From contig NZ_JABGCL010000007.1 of assembly GCF_019800005.1 (NCBI RefSeq), positions 62,001 to 126,000 of the forward strand: DNA of 64,000 nucleotides, read 5' to 3'. The notes below the pieces were generated by a model. The model had not been told where the DNA came from. It was given only the letters and a program-made list of their open reading frames with translations, and made no database searches. The translations under genes and the position numbers were made by a program. Each line of letters starts with the position of its first letter. The stretch's first letter is position 1. This DNA is from Geminicoccus harenae. GTDB taxonomy: Bacteria > Pseudomonadota > Alphaproteobacteria > Geminicoccales > Geminicoccaceae. Shown piece after piece: positions 9,363 to 17,656 of the stretch.

Positions 9363-10015
9363 GCCAACCCTGTGCCCGAGCGGCGGAACTGCTCGACGAA
9401 CTCCGCCAAGCCCAGATTACGCCGGCGCTTCAGCCGCTCGGCGATCAGGATGCCGGTGAGCGCGCGCATGCTGGTTTCGAGGTCGTGGTTCACGATCACA
9501 TAGTCGTATTCGGCCCAATGGGTGACGTCGTTGGCGACCTGGGCCAGCCGATGGCGCACCACTTCCTCCGGGTCCTGGGCGCGCGAGCGCAGCCGCCGCT
9601 CCAGCTCGGCCATGGTCGGCGGCAGGATGAAGATGCCGACCAGATCCTGCTCGGCCGCCAGACGAAGCTGCTGGGCGCCCTGCCAGTCGATGTCGAACAG
9701 CACGTCCTTGCCGGCGGCCAGCGCCAGCTCCACCGCCGGGCGCGGCGTGCCGTAGCTGTAGCCATAGACATGGGCATGCTCGAGCAGCTCGCCGCGCTCC
9801 ACCATGCTCCCGAACTGGTCCTTGTCGATGAAATGGTAGTGGACGCCGTCCACCTCGCCGGGGCGGGGCGGCCGCGTGGTCACCGAGACCGACAGGGACA
9901 CGTCCGGGTCGCGCTCCAGCAGCGTGCGCGTGAGCGTGGTCTTGCCCGCACCCGAGGGCGAGGAGACGACCAGCATGACCCCGCGCCGGCGGATCACGGG
10001 TGAGGTGGTGGTCAT
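9359..10015 (-). CDS. gmk: Guanylate kinase
   Basis: Phosphorylates GMP/dGMP to GDP/dGDP with ATP. The 218 residues carry the P-loop SSPSGAGKTT at about 18-27 and the GMP-binding region SVTTRPPRPGEVDGVHYHF. The ATG at 10,013-10,015 leaves a short N-terminal extension (MTTTSPVIRRRG) before the conserved MLVVSSPSGAGK. It is convergent with rsmA and its stop overlaps that gene by four bases. The order mltG-yicC-gmk is common in related genomes; here an opposite-strand SDR gene replaces yicC. Confidence 0.96.
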   Translation of the reverse strand: MTTTSPVIRRRGVMLVVSSPSGAGKTTLTRTLLERDPDVSLSVSVTTRPPRPGEVDGVHYHFIDKDQFGSMVERGELLEHAHVYGYSYGTPRPAVELALAAGKDVLFDIDWQGAQQLRLAAEQDLVGIFILPPTMAELERRLRSRAQDPEEVVRHRLAQVANDVTHWAEYDYVIVNHDLETSMRALTGILIAERLKRRRNLGLAEFVEQFRRSGTGLA

Positions 10016-10088
10016 CGCTCAGGCTCTCCGGTAGTGCAGCGCCCGGAGGTCTATCGGCAGGCACCGGATCATCCAAGGGGACTGGACC

Positions 10089-10820
10089 ATGCACCGGCTG
10101 ATCACGGGCGCTTCCAGCGGGATCGGCCGCGCACTCGTGGCGCGCTGGGCACGGCCCGGCACGCTGCTCTCCCTCCAGGGCCGCGACCGGGCCCGGCTGG
10201 AGGAGGTGGCGGCCGCCGCAATGCAGGCCGGCGCGGACGTCGACATCCGCAGCGTGGACGTGCGCGACACGGGCGCACTGGCCGCCTGGGCCAGCGAGCG
10301 TGACGCGGCCCGCCCGGTCGACATGGTGGTGGCCAATGCCGGGATCGCCGGCAATCCCGGGGTGAGCGGTGCCGAGATCATGGCGGTGAACGCGGTCGGC
10401 AAGATCGCCACGGTCGAGCCGCTCCTGCCGCGCATGAGGGCGCGCGGCCGCGGCCATGTCGTGCTGGTGAGCTCGCTGGCCTCGTTCCTGGCCTCGCCCA
10501 CCGGGCCCGCCTATGCCGCCAGCAAGGCCGCGGTACGTCGCTACGGCGAGGGGCTGCGCCCGCGGCTGGCGCGGGACGGGGTGCGGCTGAGCGTGGTCTG
10601 CCCGGGCTTCGTCGACACGCCGCTCACGCGGGTGAACCGCTTCCCCATGCCGTTCCTGATGGATGCAGGGCGCGCCGCGGAGATCATCGACGCGGGCCTC
10701 GAGGCCGGCCGGGCGCGCATCGCCTTCCCGCTGCCGACCTATCTCCTGGCGCGGTTCATGGGCCTCATGCCCGCCGCACTGCGCGACCCGATCCTGATGC
10801 GCCAGACGCCGAAGGAGTAG
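10089..10820 (+). CDS. SDR-family NAD(P)-dependent oxidoreductase
   Basis: Classical short-chain dehydrogenase of 243 residues. The Rossmann motif TGASSGIG is at residues 6-13, NAG at about 84-86, the catalytic Ser in VSSLAS and the YAASK active site at about 140-144, followed by PGFVDT. The substrate cannot be told from the sequence. It stands alone on the plus strand, divergent from gmk and convergent with mltG, inside a minus-strand block. A late hydrophobic patch (LPTYLLARFMGLMP) suggests membrane contact, as in SDRs that act on lipids, but this is a guess. Confidence 0.85.
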   Translation: MHRLITGASSGIGRALVARWARPGTLLSLQGRDRARLEEVAAAAMQAGADVDIRSVDVRDTGALAAWASERDAARPVDMVVANAGIAGNPGVSGAEIMAVNAVGKIATVEPLLPRMRARGRGHVVLVSSLASFLASPTGPAYAASKAAVRRYGEGLRPRLARDGVRLSVVCPGFVDTPLTRVNRFPMPFLMDAGRAAEIIDAGLEAGRARIAFPLPTYLLARFMGLMPAALRDPILMRQTPKE

Positions 10821-10826
10821 CGCCGC

Positions 10827-11828
10827 TCACTGCTGGGAGCGCTGGAATGCCCGCCACTTGCGAACATTGGCATTGTGCTCCTGGAGCGTACGGCCGAACG
10901 CATGCCCGCCGCCGCCATCGGCCACGAAGTAGAGATAATCGGTGTCGGCCGGGTTCACCGCCGCTTCCAGGGCGGCGCGCCCCGGCAGGGCGATCGGCCC
11001 GGGCGGCAGGCCGGCACGCTGGTAGGTGTTGTAGTCGTCGTCGAGCTTGAGGTCGGCGCGGGTCAAGGGCCGGCCGAGGTCAGACAGGCCCTTGGTCAGC
11101 GCGTAGATCACGGTGGGGTCGGCCTGGAGGGGCATGCCCCGGCGCAGCCGGTTCACATAGACGCTCGCCACCGTCCGGTACTCGTCGGCGAGCGCCGTTT
11201 CCTTCTCGATGATGGAGGCGAGCGTCACCGCCTCCTCCAGCGTGTCGAACGGCAGGTCCTCGGCGCGGTTCGCCCAGATCTCCTCCTGGGCCTTGCGCAT
11301 CGCCGCCACCATGCGCTCCGCCACCGCGCGCCGTTCCTCGCCGCGCTGGAAGAAATAGGTCTCGGGCAGGATGCCGCCTTCGGGCGGCAGCTCCGGGAGG
11401 TCGCCGGTCAGCCGCTCCTCCGCCTCGAGCAGCGCCCAGGCCTCGCGCACCGTCCGGCCCTCGGGCACGGTCAGCCGGTGCAGCACCTGCCGCCCGGCCT
11501 CGATCATCGCCAGCGCCTCGTCCGGCGTGATGCCGGGGGCGAAGCGGTACTCGCCCGCCTGCAGGCGCCGGTCGCGCCCGGACAGCCGGGTGGCGAGCCG
11601 CAGCCGCAGGGCGTCGTCGATCACGCCCGCCTCCTCCAGGCGCGCGGCGATCCCGGCCAGGCCGACGCCGCGCGGCAGGAGGATGTCGACCTCCTGCGCC
11701 AGCGGGCCGGGCGTGGTCATCCAGGCTTCGAGATGACGATGGGCGAAGAACGCGCCGCCGATCAGGATCGCAGCCAGGCACAGGCCAGTGACGAGCAGCA
11801 GGACCCGGCCGCGGCTGAGGATCCGCAC
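10827..11828 (-). CDS. mltG: Endolytic transglycosylase MltG
   Basis: Inner-membrane lytic transglycosylase (YceG family) that cuts nascent glycan strands and so ends their elongation. The 333 residues have one N-terminal membrane helix (about 8-28), a LysM-like region and the YceG catalytic domain with IIEKET (about 210-215; Glu is catalytic) and the QADPTVIYAL stretch. The GTG start at 11,826-11,828 follows the fabF stop by one base, so it is the last gene of the fab operon, a standard order. Confidence 0.94.
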   Translation of the reverse strand: MRILSRGRVLLLVTGLCLAAILIGGAFFAHRHLEAWMTTPGPLAQEVDILLPRGVGLAGIAARLEEAGVIDDALRLRLATRLSGRDRRLQAGEYRFAPGITPDEALAMIEAGRQVLHRLTVPEGRTVREAWALLEAEERLTGDLPELPPEGGILPETYFFQRGEERRAVAERMVAAMRKAQEEIWANRAEDLPFDTLEEAVTLASIIEKETALADEYRTVASVYVNRLRRGMPLQADPTVIYALTKGLSDLGRPLTRADLKLDDDYNTYQRAGLPPGPIALPGRAALEAAVNPADTDYLYFVADGGGGHAFGRTLQEHNANVRKWRAFQRSQQ

Positions 11829-11829
11829 G

Positions 11830-13092
11830 TCAGTCCGGAACGCCGACGATCAGGGAGGCGTTGGTGCCGCCGAAGCCGAAGCTGTTGGACAGCGCGTTGC
11901 GGATGCGGCGCTCCTTGGCCTTGAGCGGGACCAGGTCCACGCCTTCGGCCGCCTCTTCGGGGTTCTCCAGGTTCAGGGTCGGCGGGGCGATCCCGTGCCT
12001 GATCGCCAGGATCGAGAAGATCGCCTCGACCGTACCGGCGGCTCCCAGGAGATGGCCGACCGCGGACTTGGTCGACGACATCGAGACGTTCTTCATCGCA
12101 TCGCCGAACAGCCGCTTCACCGCGCCGAGCTCCAGCTCGTCGCCAAGCGGCGTGCTGGTGCCATGCGCGTTGACATAGTCGATGTCGGCGGGCGTCAGCC
12201 CAGCGCTGCGCAAGGCCGCCGTCATCGAACGGAAGCCGCCGTCCCCGTCCGGACTGGGCGCGGTGACGTGGTAGGCATCGCCGGACAGGCCATAGCCCTT
12301 GATCTCGGCATAGATCTTGGCGCCGCGGGCCTTGGCATGCTCGTATTCTTCGAGCACCAGCACCCCGGCCCCTTCCGCCATCACGAAACCGTCCCGCCCC
12401 TTGTCCCAGGGACGCGACGCCTTTTCCGGCGTGTCGTTGTAGCCAGTCGAGAGCGCCCGCGCCGCGGCAAACCCGGCAAGACCGAGCCGACCAACGGCCG
12501 CCTCCGTGCCGCCGGCCACCATGACGTCGGCATCCCCGTAGCGGATCAGCCGCGAGGCATCGCCGATCGCGTGGGCGCCGGTCGAGCAGGCGGTGACCAC
12601 GGAATGGTTCGGTCCGCGCAGCCCGTACTTGATCGAGACCTGGCCGCCGGCGAGGTTGATCAGAGCACTCGGGATGAAGAAGGGGCTGATCCGCCTGGGA
12701 CCCTGCTTTTCCAGGACCAGGGCCGCGTCGGCGATCGCGTTCAGGCCGCCGATGCCGGAGCCGATCAGCACACCCGACCGGTTCTTCTGCTCATCCGTGG
12801 CAAGCGGGATGCCGCTGTCGGCGATCGCTTCCGCGGCCGCGGCCATGGCGAGCACGATGAAATGGTCGTTGCGCCGCAGTTCCTTGGCGTCGATGAAGTC
12901 GGTCGGCTTGAAGCCGCCCGGCTCCCCCTCGCCCGGCACCAGCCCGGCCACCTTGGCCGGCAGGTCCGACACGTCGAACCGATCGATGCGGCGCAGCCCG
13001 GATTCTGCGGCCACGAGCCTGTTCCAGCTCGTCTCGACCCCCGTACCCAGCGGGGAGACCATCCCCAGCCCGGTAACGACAACACGCCTCAT
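11830..13092 (-). CDS. fabF: 3-oxoacyl-ACP synthase II (FabF)
   Basis: Condensing enzyme that extends acyl-ACP with malonyl-ACP in fatty-acid synthesis. The 420 residues match the family. The catalytic Cys lies in TACSTGAHA, the two histidines in NAHGTSTPLGD and VGHLLGAAG, and the N-terminus MRRVVVTGLGMVSPLG is canonical. It lies 46 bases after acpP, whose product carries its substrates, and one base before mltG. Confidence 0.97.
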   Translation of the reverse strand: MRRVVVTGLGMVSPLGTGVETSWNRLVAAESGLRRIDRFDVSDLPAKVAGLVPGEGEPGGFKPTDFIDAKELRRNDHFIVLAMAAAAEAIADSGIPLATDEQKNRSGVLIGSGIGGLNAIADAALVLEKQGPRRISPFFIPSALINLAGGQVSIKYGLRGPNHSVVTACSTGAHAIGDASRLIRYGDADVMVAGGTEAAVGRLGLAGFAAARALSTGYNDTPEKASRPWDKGRDGFVMAEGAGVLVLEEYEHAKARGAKIYAEIKGYGLSGDAYHVTAPSPDGDGGFRSMTAALRSAGLTPADIDYVNAHGTSTPLGDELELGAVKRLFGDAMKNVSMSSTKSAVGHLLGAAGTVEAIFSILAIRHGIAPPTLNLENPEEAAEGVDLVPLKAKERRIRNALSNSFGFGGTNASLIVGVPD

Positions 13093-13138
13093 GACGATCG
13101 TTCCAACGTTGCGACGGATGCCAAGGCCTCAGCCAGGA

Positions 13139-13372
13139 TCAGCTGTTGGCCTTGATGAAGTCGATCGCGTCCTTCACGGTGAGGATCTTCTCAGCCGCGT
13201 CGTCGGGGATCTCGACCCCGAACTCCTCCTCGAACGCCATCACGAGCTCGACGGTGTCGAGGCTGTCGGCGCCGAGATCATCGACGAAGCTCGCGTTCTC
13301 CTGCACCTTCGCCTCTTCGACACCAAGGTGCTCGACGACGATCTTCTTAACGCGCTCAGCGATATCGCTCAT
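13139..13372 (-). CDS. acpP: Acyl carrier protein
   Basis: Carrier of growing acyl chains by a 4'-phosphopantetheine arm. The 77-residue acidic protein has the attachment serine in GADSLDTVE (Ser37). The start ATG at 13,370-13,372 gives the canonical [11 protein letters not shown]. It sits between fabG and fabF; the 192-base gap upstream is the largest within the cluster and probably holds its own promoter, as ACP is needed in excess. That gap also contains an 8-bp inverted repeat at 13,484-13,510. Confidence 0.97.
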   Translation of the reverse strand: MSDIAERVKKIVVEHLGVEEAKVQENASFVDDLGADSLDTVELVMAFEEEFGVEIPDDAAEKILTVKDAIDFIKANS

Positions 13373-13483
13373 CGGAAACGGTCCTCGACCCTGGACTGAC
13401 TGGAACACCCGAACCCGGCGCATCGCGAGCAATACGGCCGACCTACCCCCGGGCGTGGCGGGCTTCCTACACGATGGCTCGAA

Positions 13484-13510
13484 CCTTGACCAGCGTCCGG
13501 CCGGTCAAGG
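13484..13510. repeat. Perfect inverted repeat upstream of acpP
   Basis: CCTTGACC and its complement GGTCAAGG are separated by 11 bases, in the 192-base gap between fabG and acpP. The minus-strand arm contains TTGACC, which resembles a -35 element. It could be an operator for a dimeric regulator of acpP or a short hairpin in the fabG-acpP transcript. There is no T-run, so a simple terminator is unlikely. Confidence 0.5.
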
Positions 13511-13564
13511 CTTCGCCTCGGTGCGCAGATCGTATTGTTTCTGCCGAAGACAAGGGCACAGCCC

Positions 13565-14299
13565 TCAGATCATCGCCATTCCGCCGTTCACATGCAGCGT
13601 CTCACCGGTCACATAGGCGGCCTCGTCGCTGGCCAGGTACACCACGGCGGCCGCGATGTCGGCACCCTGGCCCAGCCGGCCCGCCGGGATGCGGCCGAGC
13701 AGGCTGTCGCGCTGCTTCTCGTCGAGCTTCTGGGTCATCGCGGTGTCGATGAAGCCGGGTGCCACGCAGTTGACGGTGATGCCGCGGCTGCCGAGCTCGG
13801 CAGCCAGCGCCTTGGTCATGCCGACCAGCCCGGCCTTGGCCGCCGCATAGTTGGCCTGCCCGGCATTGCCGGTAGCACCCACCACCGAACCGATATTGAT
13901 GATCCGGCCATGGCGGCGCTTCATCATGCCCTTCAGGCCCGCGCGCGAGAGGCGGAACACCGCCGACAGATTGGTCTCGATCACCGCCGACCAGTCGTCG
14001 TCCTTCATCCGCATCGCCAGCATGTCACGGGTGATGCCGGCATTGTTGACCAGCACGTCGACCGGGCCCGCCGCCTCGGCCTCCTTCATCAGCCGCTCGG
14101 CGGCATCCGGCGCCGCGAGATCGGCCACCACCACCTGCACCCGCTCGCCCAGCTCGGCCGCGAGCTTCGCCAGCACCTCCTCGCGCCGCCCGGTGATCAC
14201 CAGCGAGGCACCCTGCGCGTGCAGCGCCCGGGCGATCGCCTCGCCGATGCCGCCCGTGGCACCCGTGACCAGCGCGCGCCGCGCCGAGAGATCGAACAT
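13565..14299 (-). CDS. fabG: 3-oxoacyl-ACP reductase FabG
   Basis: NADPH-dependent reductase of the fatty-acid elongation cycle. The 244 residues contain TGATGGIG (about 12-19), NNAG, the catalytic Ser in IGSVVG and YAAAK. The second of two adjacent ATGs (14,297-14,299) is preferred because GGAG then lies seven bases before it. The protein ends VNGGMAMI, typical for FabG. It lies 38 bases after fabD in the same operon. Confidence 0.97.
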   Translation of the reverse strand: MFDLSARRALVTGATGGIGEAIARALHAQGASLVITGRREEVLAKLAAELGERVQVVVADLAAPDAAERLMKEAEAAGPVDVLVNNAGITRDMLAMRMKDDDWSAVIETNLSAVFRLSRAGLKGMMKRRHGRIINIGSVVGATGNAGQANYAAAKAGLVGMTKALAAELGSRGITVNCVAPGFIDTAMTQKLDEKQRDSLLGRIPAGRLGQGADIAAAVVYLASDEAAYVTGETLHVNGGMAMI

Positions 14300-14337
14300 C
14301 ATGCTTCTCCGGAAGAAAATCGGTCGAAAGGAAGGGA

Positions 14338-15285
14338 TCAGGACAGGGCCGCAGCCACGGCGTCGAGATCGGCCGGCTCGGCGAGGTTGAGGAGGGTGGT
14401 GCCCGGCACGGCGCGCTTGGCCAGCCCGGTCAGCACCTTGCCTGCCCCCAGCTCCAGCATGCTGGTGACGCCCAGCCGCCCCATGGTGGCCATGCTCTCG
14501 CGCCAGCGCACCCGGCTGGTCGCCTGGCGGACCAGGAGGCCCGGCAGGCTCGCCGGGTCGGCCACAGGCTCGGCGGTGACGTTGGCGATCAGCGGCACTG
14601 CCGGCGCGGCGAACCGCACCTCGGCCAGGGCGCGCTCCAGGCGCTCGGCCGCCGGTGCCATCAGCGCGCAATGGAACGGCGCACTTACCTGCAGGAGCAC
14701 GACCCGCTTGGCACCCCGCTCCTTGGCGATGGCGACCGCCCGCTCGACCGCCTCCTTGCTGCCGGACAGGACCGCCTGGCCGTCCGCATTGTCGTTGGCG
14801 AGCTGGCAGACCCCGCCATCCGCCGCGGCGGCATCGGCCACCGCCATGGCGGCGTCGGGGCCGAGGCCCAGCACCGCGGCCATGGCGCCCTCGCCCGCCG
14901 GTACCGCGTCCTGCATCGCCTCGCCGCGCAGGCGCAGGAGGCGGGCGGCGTCGGCCACGGCGATCGAGCCGGCCGCGGCGAGCGCCGAATACTCGCCCAG
15001 CGAATGGCCGGCAACATAGTCCAGCCGGTCGGCGAGCCTGCCGCCCAGCCGCTCCTCCAGGGCCCGCACGGCCGCGAGCGAGGTCGCCATCAGGGCGGGC
15101 TGGGCGTTGGCGGTGAGCGTGAGGCGGTCGGCCGGCCCCTCGAAGATCAGGGCGGAGAGCTTCTCGCCCAACGCCTCGTCGACCTCCTCGAACAGCCGGC
15201 GCGCGGCCGGCGACGCCGCGGCCAGGGCACTGCCCATGCCCACTGCCTGCGCGCCCTGCCCAGGAAACACCGCGATCACGGCCAT
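14338..15285 (-). CDS. fabD: Malonyl-CoA:ACP transacylase FabD
   Basis: Loads malonyl units on ACP for fatty-acid synthesis. The 315 residues show the N-terminal FPGQGAQ, the catalytic serine in GHSLGEYSAL (about 92-101) and the histidine in APFHC (about 201). The ATG at 15,283-15,285 follows AAGGGAAG, a good ribosome-binding site. It is the first gene of the fab operon and diverges from rpsF. Confidence 0.97.
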   Translation of the reverse strand: MAVIAVFPGQGAQAVGMGSALAAASPAARRLFEEVDEALGEKLSALIFEGPADRLTLTANAQPALMATSLAAVRALEERLGGRLADRLDYVAGHSLGEYSALAAAGSIAVADAARLLRLRGEAMQDAVPAGEGAMAAVLGLGPDAAMAVADAAAADGGVCQLANDNADGQAVLSGSKEAVERAVAIAKERGAKRVVLLQVSAPFHCALMAPAAERLERALAEVRFAAPAVPLIANVTAEPVADPASLPGLLVRQATSRVRWRESMATMGRLGVTSMLELGAGKVLTGLAKRAVPGTTLLNLAEPADLDAVAAALS

Positions 15286-15359
15286 GCTTCTTCCCTTTTG
15301 GCTTGCCTTGCGCGCTCGTGGAGGATGCGAGGCAGCCGCGGATGTCAAGCGTGCCGGCG

Positions 15360-15388
15360 CTTGCATCGGGCAAATGCGCTGCTATGTT
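15360..15388 (+). promoter_or_regulatory. Likely sigma-70 promoter of rpsF-rpsR-rplI
   Basis: CTTGCA (15,360-15,365) and TATGTT (15,383-15,388) are separated by exactly 17 bases. The predicted start of transcription near 15,395 would give a leader of about 120 bases before rpsF. This is a sequence match only. Confidence 0.5.
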
Positions 15389-15401
15389 CCGCCGGCTTCG
15401 T

Positions 15402-15474
15402 GGTCCGGGCAACCGGACCCGAGGGTCGCGTGCTGCACGGATCAGCAACCCGTACCGCTTTGGTGGTGGCGGGG
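15402..15474 (+). promoter_or_regulatory. Structured leader of the rpsF operon, possible S6:S18 autoregulation site
   Basis: Three successive folds are visible: GGTCCGG-GCAA-CCGGACC (15,402-15,419; perfect 7-bp stem with a GNRA loop), TGCTG/CAGCA (15,431-15,447), and a CCCG...CGGG stem (15,450-15,474) that holds an ACCG element. Ribosomal-protein S6:S18 leaders in bacteria are known to carry a bulged CCG that mimics the rRNA site. The position fits; the match to that motif was made by eye and is weak. Confidence 0.3.
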
Positions 15475-15514
15475 ATTCGTGCTGTCCATATCAAGGCAGG
15501 CCAAAGGGAACGTC

Positions 15515-15970
15515 ATGCCCTTTTACGAGCACACCTTGATTGCGCGTCCCGATCTTTCGGCTCAGCAGGCGCAGACGCTCTCCGAGAGCATCGCGCAGAT
15601 CATCGCCGACAACGGCGGTTCGGTCAGCAAGGTCGAGTACTGGGGACTGCGCAATCTCACCTACCGGATCAAGAAGAACCGGAAGGGCCATTACCTGCAC
15701 TTCAACCTCGACGCGCCGGCTGCGTGCATCGAGGAACTGGAGCGCCAGGAGCGCATCCATGAGGATGTGCTGCGCTACCTGACCGTCCGGGTCGAGGAGC
15801 TGGATCCCAACCCGTCGCAGATCATGGTTGCCAAGAGCAGCCGCGAGGAGCGGGGCCGCCGCGACGACGGCTATCGCCGTGACCGCGACGACCGTGGCCC
15901 GCGCGAGGACCGCCCGCGCGGCGATCGTGACGAGCCGCGCCGCGAGCGCCGTGAGGAGGAAGTGGCATGA
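15515..15970 (+). CDS. rpsF: 30S ribosomal protein S6
   Basis: Small-subunit protein that binds 16S rRNA with S18. The 151 residues comprise the conserved S6 fold (about 1-100, [15 protein letters not shown]...[14 protein letters not shown]) and a charged Arg/Asp/Glu-rich tail of about 40 residues made of [18 protein letters not shown] stretches. Long charged tails are common in alphaproteobacterial S6. The stop overlaps the rpsR start by four bases, so S6 and S18, which bind as a pair, are translated together. Confidence 0.97.
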   Translation: MPFYEHTLIARPDLSAQQAQTLSESIAQIIADNGGSVSKVEYWGLRNLTYRIKKNRKGHYLHFNLDAPAACIEELERQERIHEDVLRYLTVRVEELDPNPSQIMVAKSSREERGRRDDGYRRDRDDRGPREDRPRGDRDEPRRERREEEVA

Positions 15971-16248
15971 TGGACAACGATGCCGGCGAACGCCGCCGTC
16001 CTGCCGAGCCGCCGGCGATTACCATCCGCCGGCCGTTCTTCCGCCGCAAGAAGGCCAGCCCCTTCGCGCATGCCGATGCGCCGGCGATCAACTACAAGGA
16101 CATCAAGCTGCTGCAGCGCTTCATCAGCGAGCGCGGCAAGATCGTCCCGCGCCGCATCACGGCGGTGACCGCCAAGGAGCAGCGCGCGCTGGCCCAGGCC
16201 ATCAAGCGCGCCCGCGAGCTGGCGCTGCTGCCCTACGTGGCCGGCTGA
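15967..16248 (+). CDS. rpsR: 30S ribosomal protein S18
   Basis: Binds 16S rRNA as a heterodimer with S6. The 93 residues contain the conserved core from [19 protein letters not shown] to ALLPYVAG, with an N-terminal extension of about 35 residues. The start ATG overlaps rpsF (ATGA). It is followed after 12 bases by rplI with a GGAGG ribosome-binding site. Confidence 0.97.
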   Translation: MMDNDAGERRRPAEPPAITIRRPFFRRKKASPFAHADAPAINYKDIKLLQRFISERGKIVPRRITAVTAKEQRALAQAIKRARELALLPYVAG

Positions 16249-16260
16249 GGAGGGCCGAAC

Positions 16261-16818
16261 ATGGAAGTCATCCTCCTGGAGCGCGTGCACAAGCTCGGCC
16301 AGATGGGCGAGATCGTGCGGGTGCGCAACGGCTTCGGCCGCAACTACCTGATCCCGCAGGGCAAGGCGGTCAACGCCACCAAGGCCGCGCGTGAGGATTT
16401 CGAGAAGCGGCGCGTGCAGCTGGAAGCCCGCAATCTCGAGCTGAAGGGCGAGGCGCAGAGCCTGGCCGGCAGCGTCGAGGGCCGCACGATCGTGCAGATC
16501 CGCCAGGCCGGTGAGGCCGGCAACCTGTTCGGCTCGGTGACCGCGCGCGACATCGCCGCCGCGCTCACCGCCGACGGGCTGTCGATCGACCACCAGCAGA
16601 TCCGCCTGGAGAACCCGATCAAGACGTCGGGCCTCCATCCGGTGATCGTGGCCCTGCATCCCGAGGTCGAGGTCACCATCACGGTGAACGTCGCCCGCAC
16701 GGTCGAGGAAGCCGAGATCCAGGCCGGCAAGGCCGCCCCGGTCGAAGAGGAGGAGGCCGAGGAGGCCGAGCTCGACGACGAGGACGACCTGGAAGCGCAG
16801 ATCCTGGCGATCCGCTAA
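16261..16818 (+). CDS. rplI: 50S ribosomal protein L9
   Basis: Large-subunit protein at the base of the L1 stalk. The 185 residues show the N-terminal domain ([17 protein letters not shown], about 1-50), the connecting helix (about 45-75), the C-terminal RNA-binding domain (to about 150) and an acidic tail with [15 protein letters not shown]. The tail makes it longer than the usual ~150 residues, as often in this class. It ends the ribosomal-protein operon; a terminator follows at once. Confidence 0.97.
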   Translation: MEVILLERVHKLGQMGEIVRVRNGFGRNYLIPQGKAVNATKAAREDFEKRRVQLEARNLELKGEAQSLAGSVEGRTIVQIRQAGEAGNLFGSVTARDIAAALTADGLSIDHQQIRLENPIKTSGLHPVIVALHPEVEVTITVNVARTVEEAEIQAGKAAPVEEEEAEEAELDDEDDLEAQILAIR

Positions 16819-16819
16819 A

Positions 16820-16843
16820 AAACCCCACTTCGGGGTCGGGTTT
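16820..16843 (+). terminator. Terminator-like hairpin after rplI
   Basis: Right after the rplI stop, CCCC-ACTTC-GGGG can fold, and an outer AAACCC/GGGTTT pairing can extend or replace it. An A-run precedes it and a short T-run (TTT) follows. It probably ends rpsF-rpsR-rplI transcripts. Confidence 0.5.
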
Positions 16844-16871
16844 CGCTGCACTGCGCAACCGCGTTGCAAAG
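16844..16871. promoter_or_regulatory. TGCA-rich site, possible PhaR operator
   Basis: The stretch CGCTGCACTGCGCAAC followed by GCGTTGCAAAG lies 120-150 bases before phaR. PhaR repressors of other proteobacteria bind TGC/GCA-rich near-palindromes and often control their own gene. This is inferred from composition and position. Confidence 0.3.
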
Positions 16872-16927
16872 CCTGTGTGCGTGTGCACAAACTGGCCGTC
16901 GATGGGCCAGGATACAGGTGAAGATCA

Positions 16928-16951
16928 GGGGCTCCTTCGGGGGCCCCTTTT
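16928..16951 (+). terminator. Strong intrinsic terminator just before phaR
   Basis: GGGGCTCC (16,928-16,935) pairs over eight positions with GGGGCCCC (16,940-16,947), one pair being T-G. The loop is TTCG closed by C-G, the very stable cUUCGg tetraloop, and TTTT follows. It lies 39 bases before the phaR start, so it either ends an upstream RNA or attenuates phaR. Confidence 0.75.
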
Positions 16952-16990
16952 CGGTTGCAGGATGGGCGAAGTCCATCGAAGGGGCGCCAG

Positions 16991-17614
16991 ATGAGCACAC
17001 GTACGGCGGACGCGGCGGAAACCGGCAGCGAGAAGGTCGCGATCGTCAAGAAATACGCGAACCGCCGCCTCTACAACACGGCGACTTCCAGCTACGTGAC
17101 GCTGGACGAGCTCAGCCGGATGGTCCGCGACGGCGAGCATTTCCTGGTCTACGACGCCAAGAGCGGCGAGGACATCACCCGCTCGGTGCTCACCCAGATC
17201 ATCCTCGAGGAGGACGGCAAGGGCCGCAACCTCCTGCCGATCGGCTTTCTGCGCCAGCTCATCAGCTATTACGACGACAGCCTCCAGCAGGTGCTCCCGC
17301 GCTATCTCGACATCAGCATGGAGAGCTTCACCCGGCAGCAGGATCAGATGCGCGCCTATCTCCAGGGCACGTTCGGGCCGTTCTTCCCGGCCGAGCGGTT
17401 CGACGAGATGACCCGCCAGAACATGGCCCTGCTGCAGAACGCCGCCCGGATGTTCAATCCGTTCGCCGCCGCGGCAGCGGCCGCCGGCACGAAGGAGCCG
17501 GCCCAGCCCGCGCCGCCGGCGGCCGATCCGGTCCGCGACGAAGTGACGGAGCTGAAGAACCAGCTGGCCGCCATGCAGCGCCAGATCGAGGAGATCGGCA
17601 AGAAGCGCGGCTGA
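16991..17614 (+). CDS. phaR: Polyhydroxyalkanoate synthesis repressor PhaR
   Basis: Transcription factor that senses PHB/PHA granules and represses phasin genes and often itself. The 207 residues begin with the PHB-regulator DNA-binding domain, with KKYANRRLYNTATSSYVTLD at about 17-36, then the PHB accumulation domain (about 75-140), an Ala-rich linker and a C-terminal coiled-coil-like segment (about 185-203). The ATG at 16,991 follows GGGGCGCCAG. A strong hairpin sits directly upstream. No pha synthase or phasin gene lies in the window. Confidence 0.9.
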   Translation: MSTRTADAAETGSEKVAIVKKYANRRLYNTATSSYVTLDELSRMVRDGEHFLVYDAKSGEDITRSVLTQIILEEDGKGRNLLPIGFLRQLISYYDDSLQQVLPRYLDISMESFTRQQDQMRAYLQGTFGPFFPAERFDEMTRQNMALLQNAARMFNPFAAAAAAAGTKEPAQPAPPAADPVRDEVTELKNQLAAMQRQIEEIGKKRG

Positions 17615-17656
17615 CGCCCGCCTGCCTTCCCCTTTTCCCCCAGCAAGGGACGCCGG

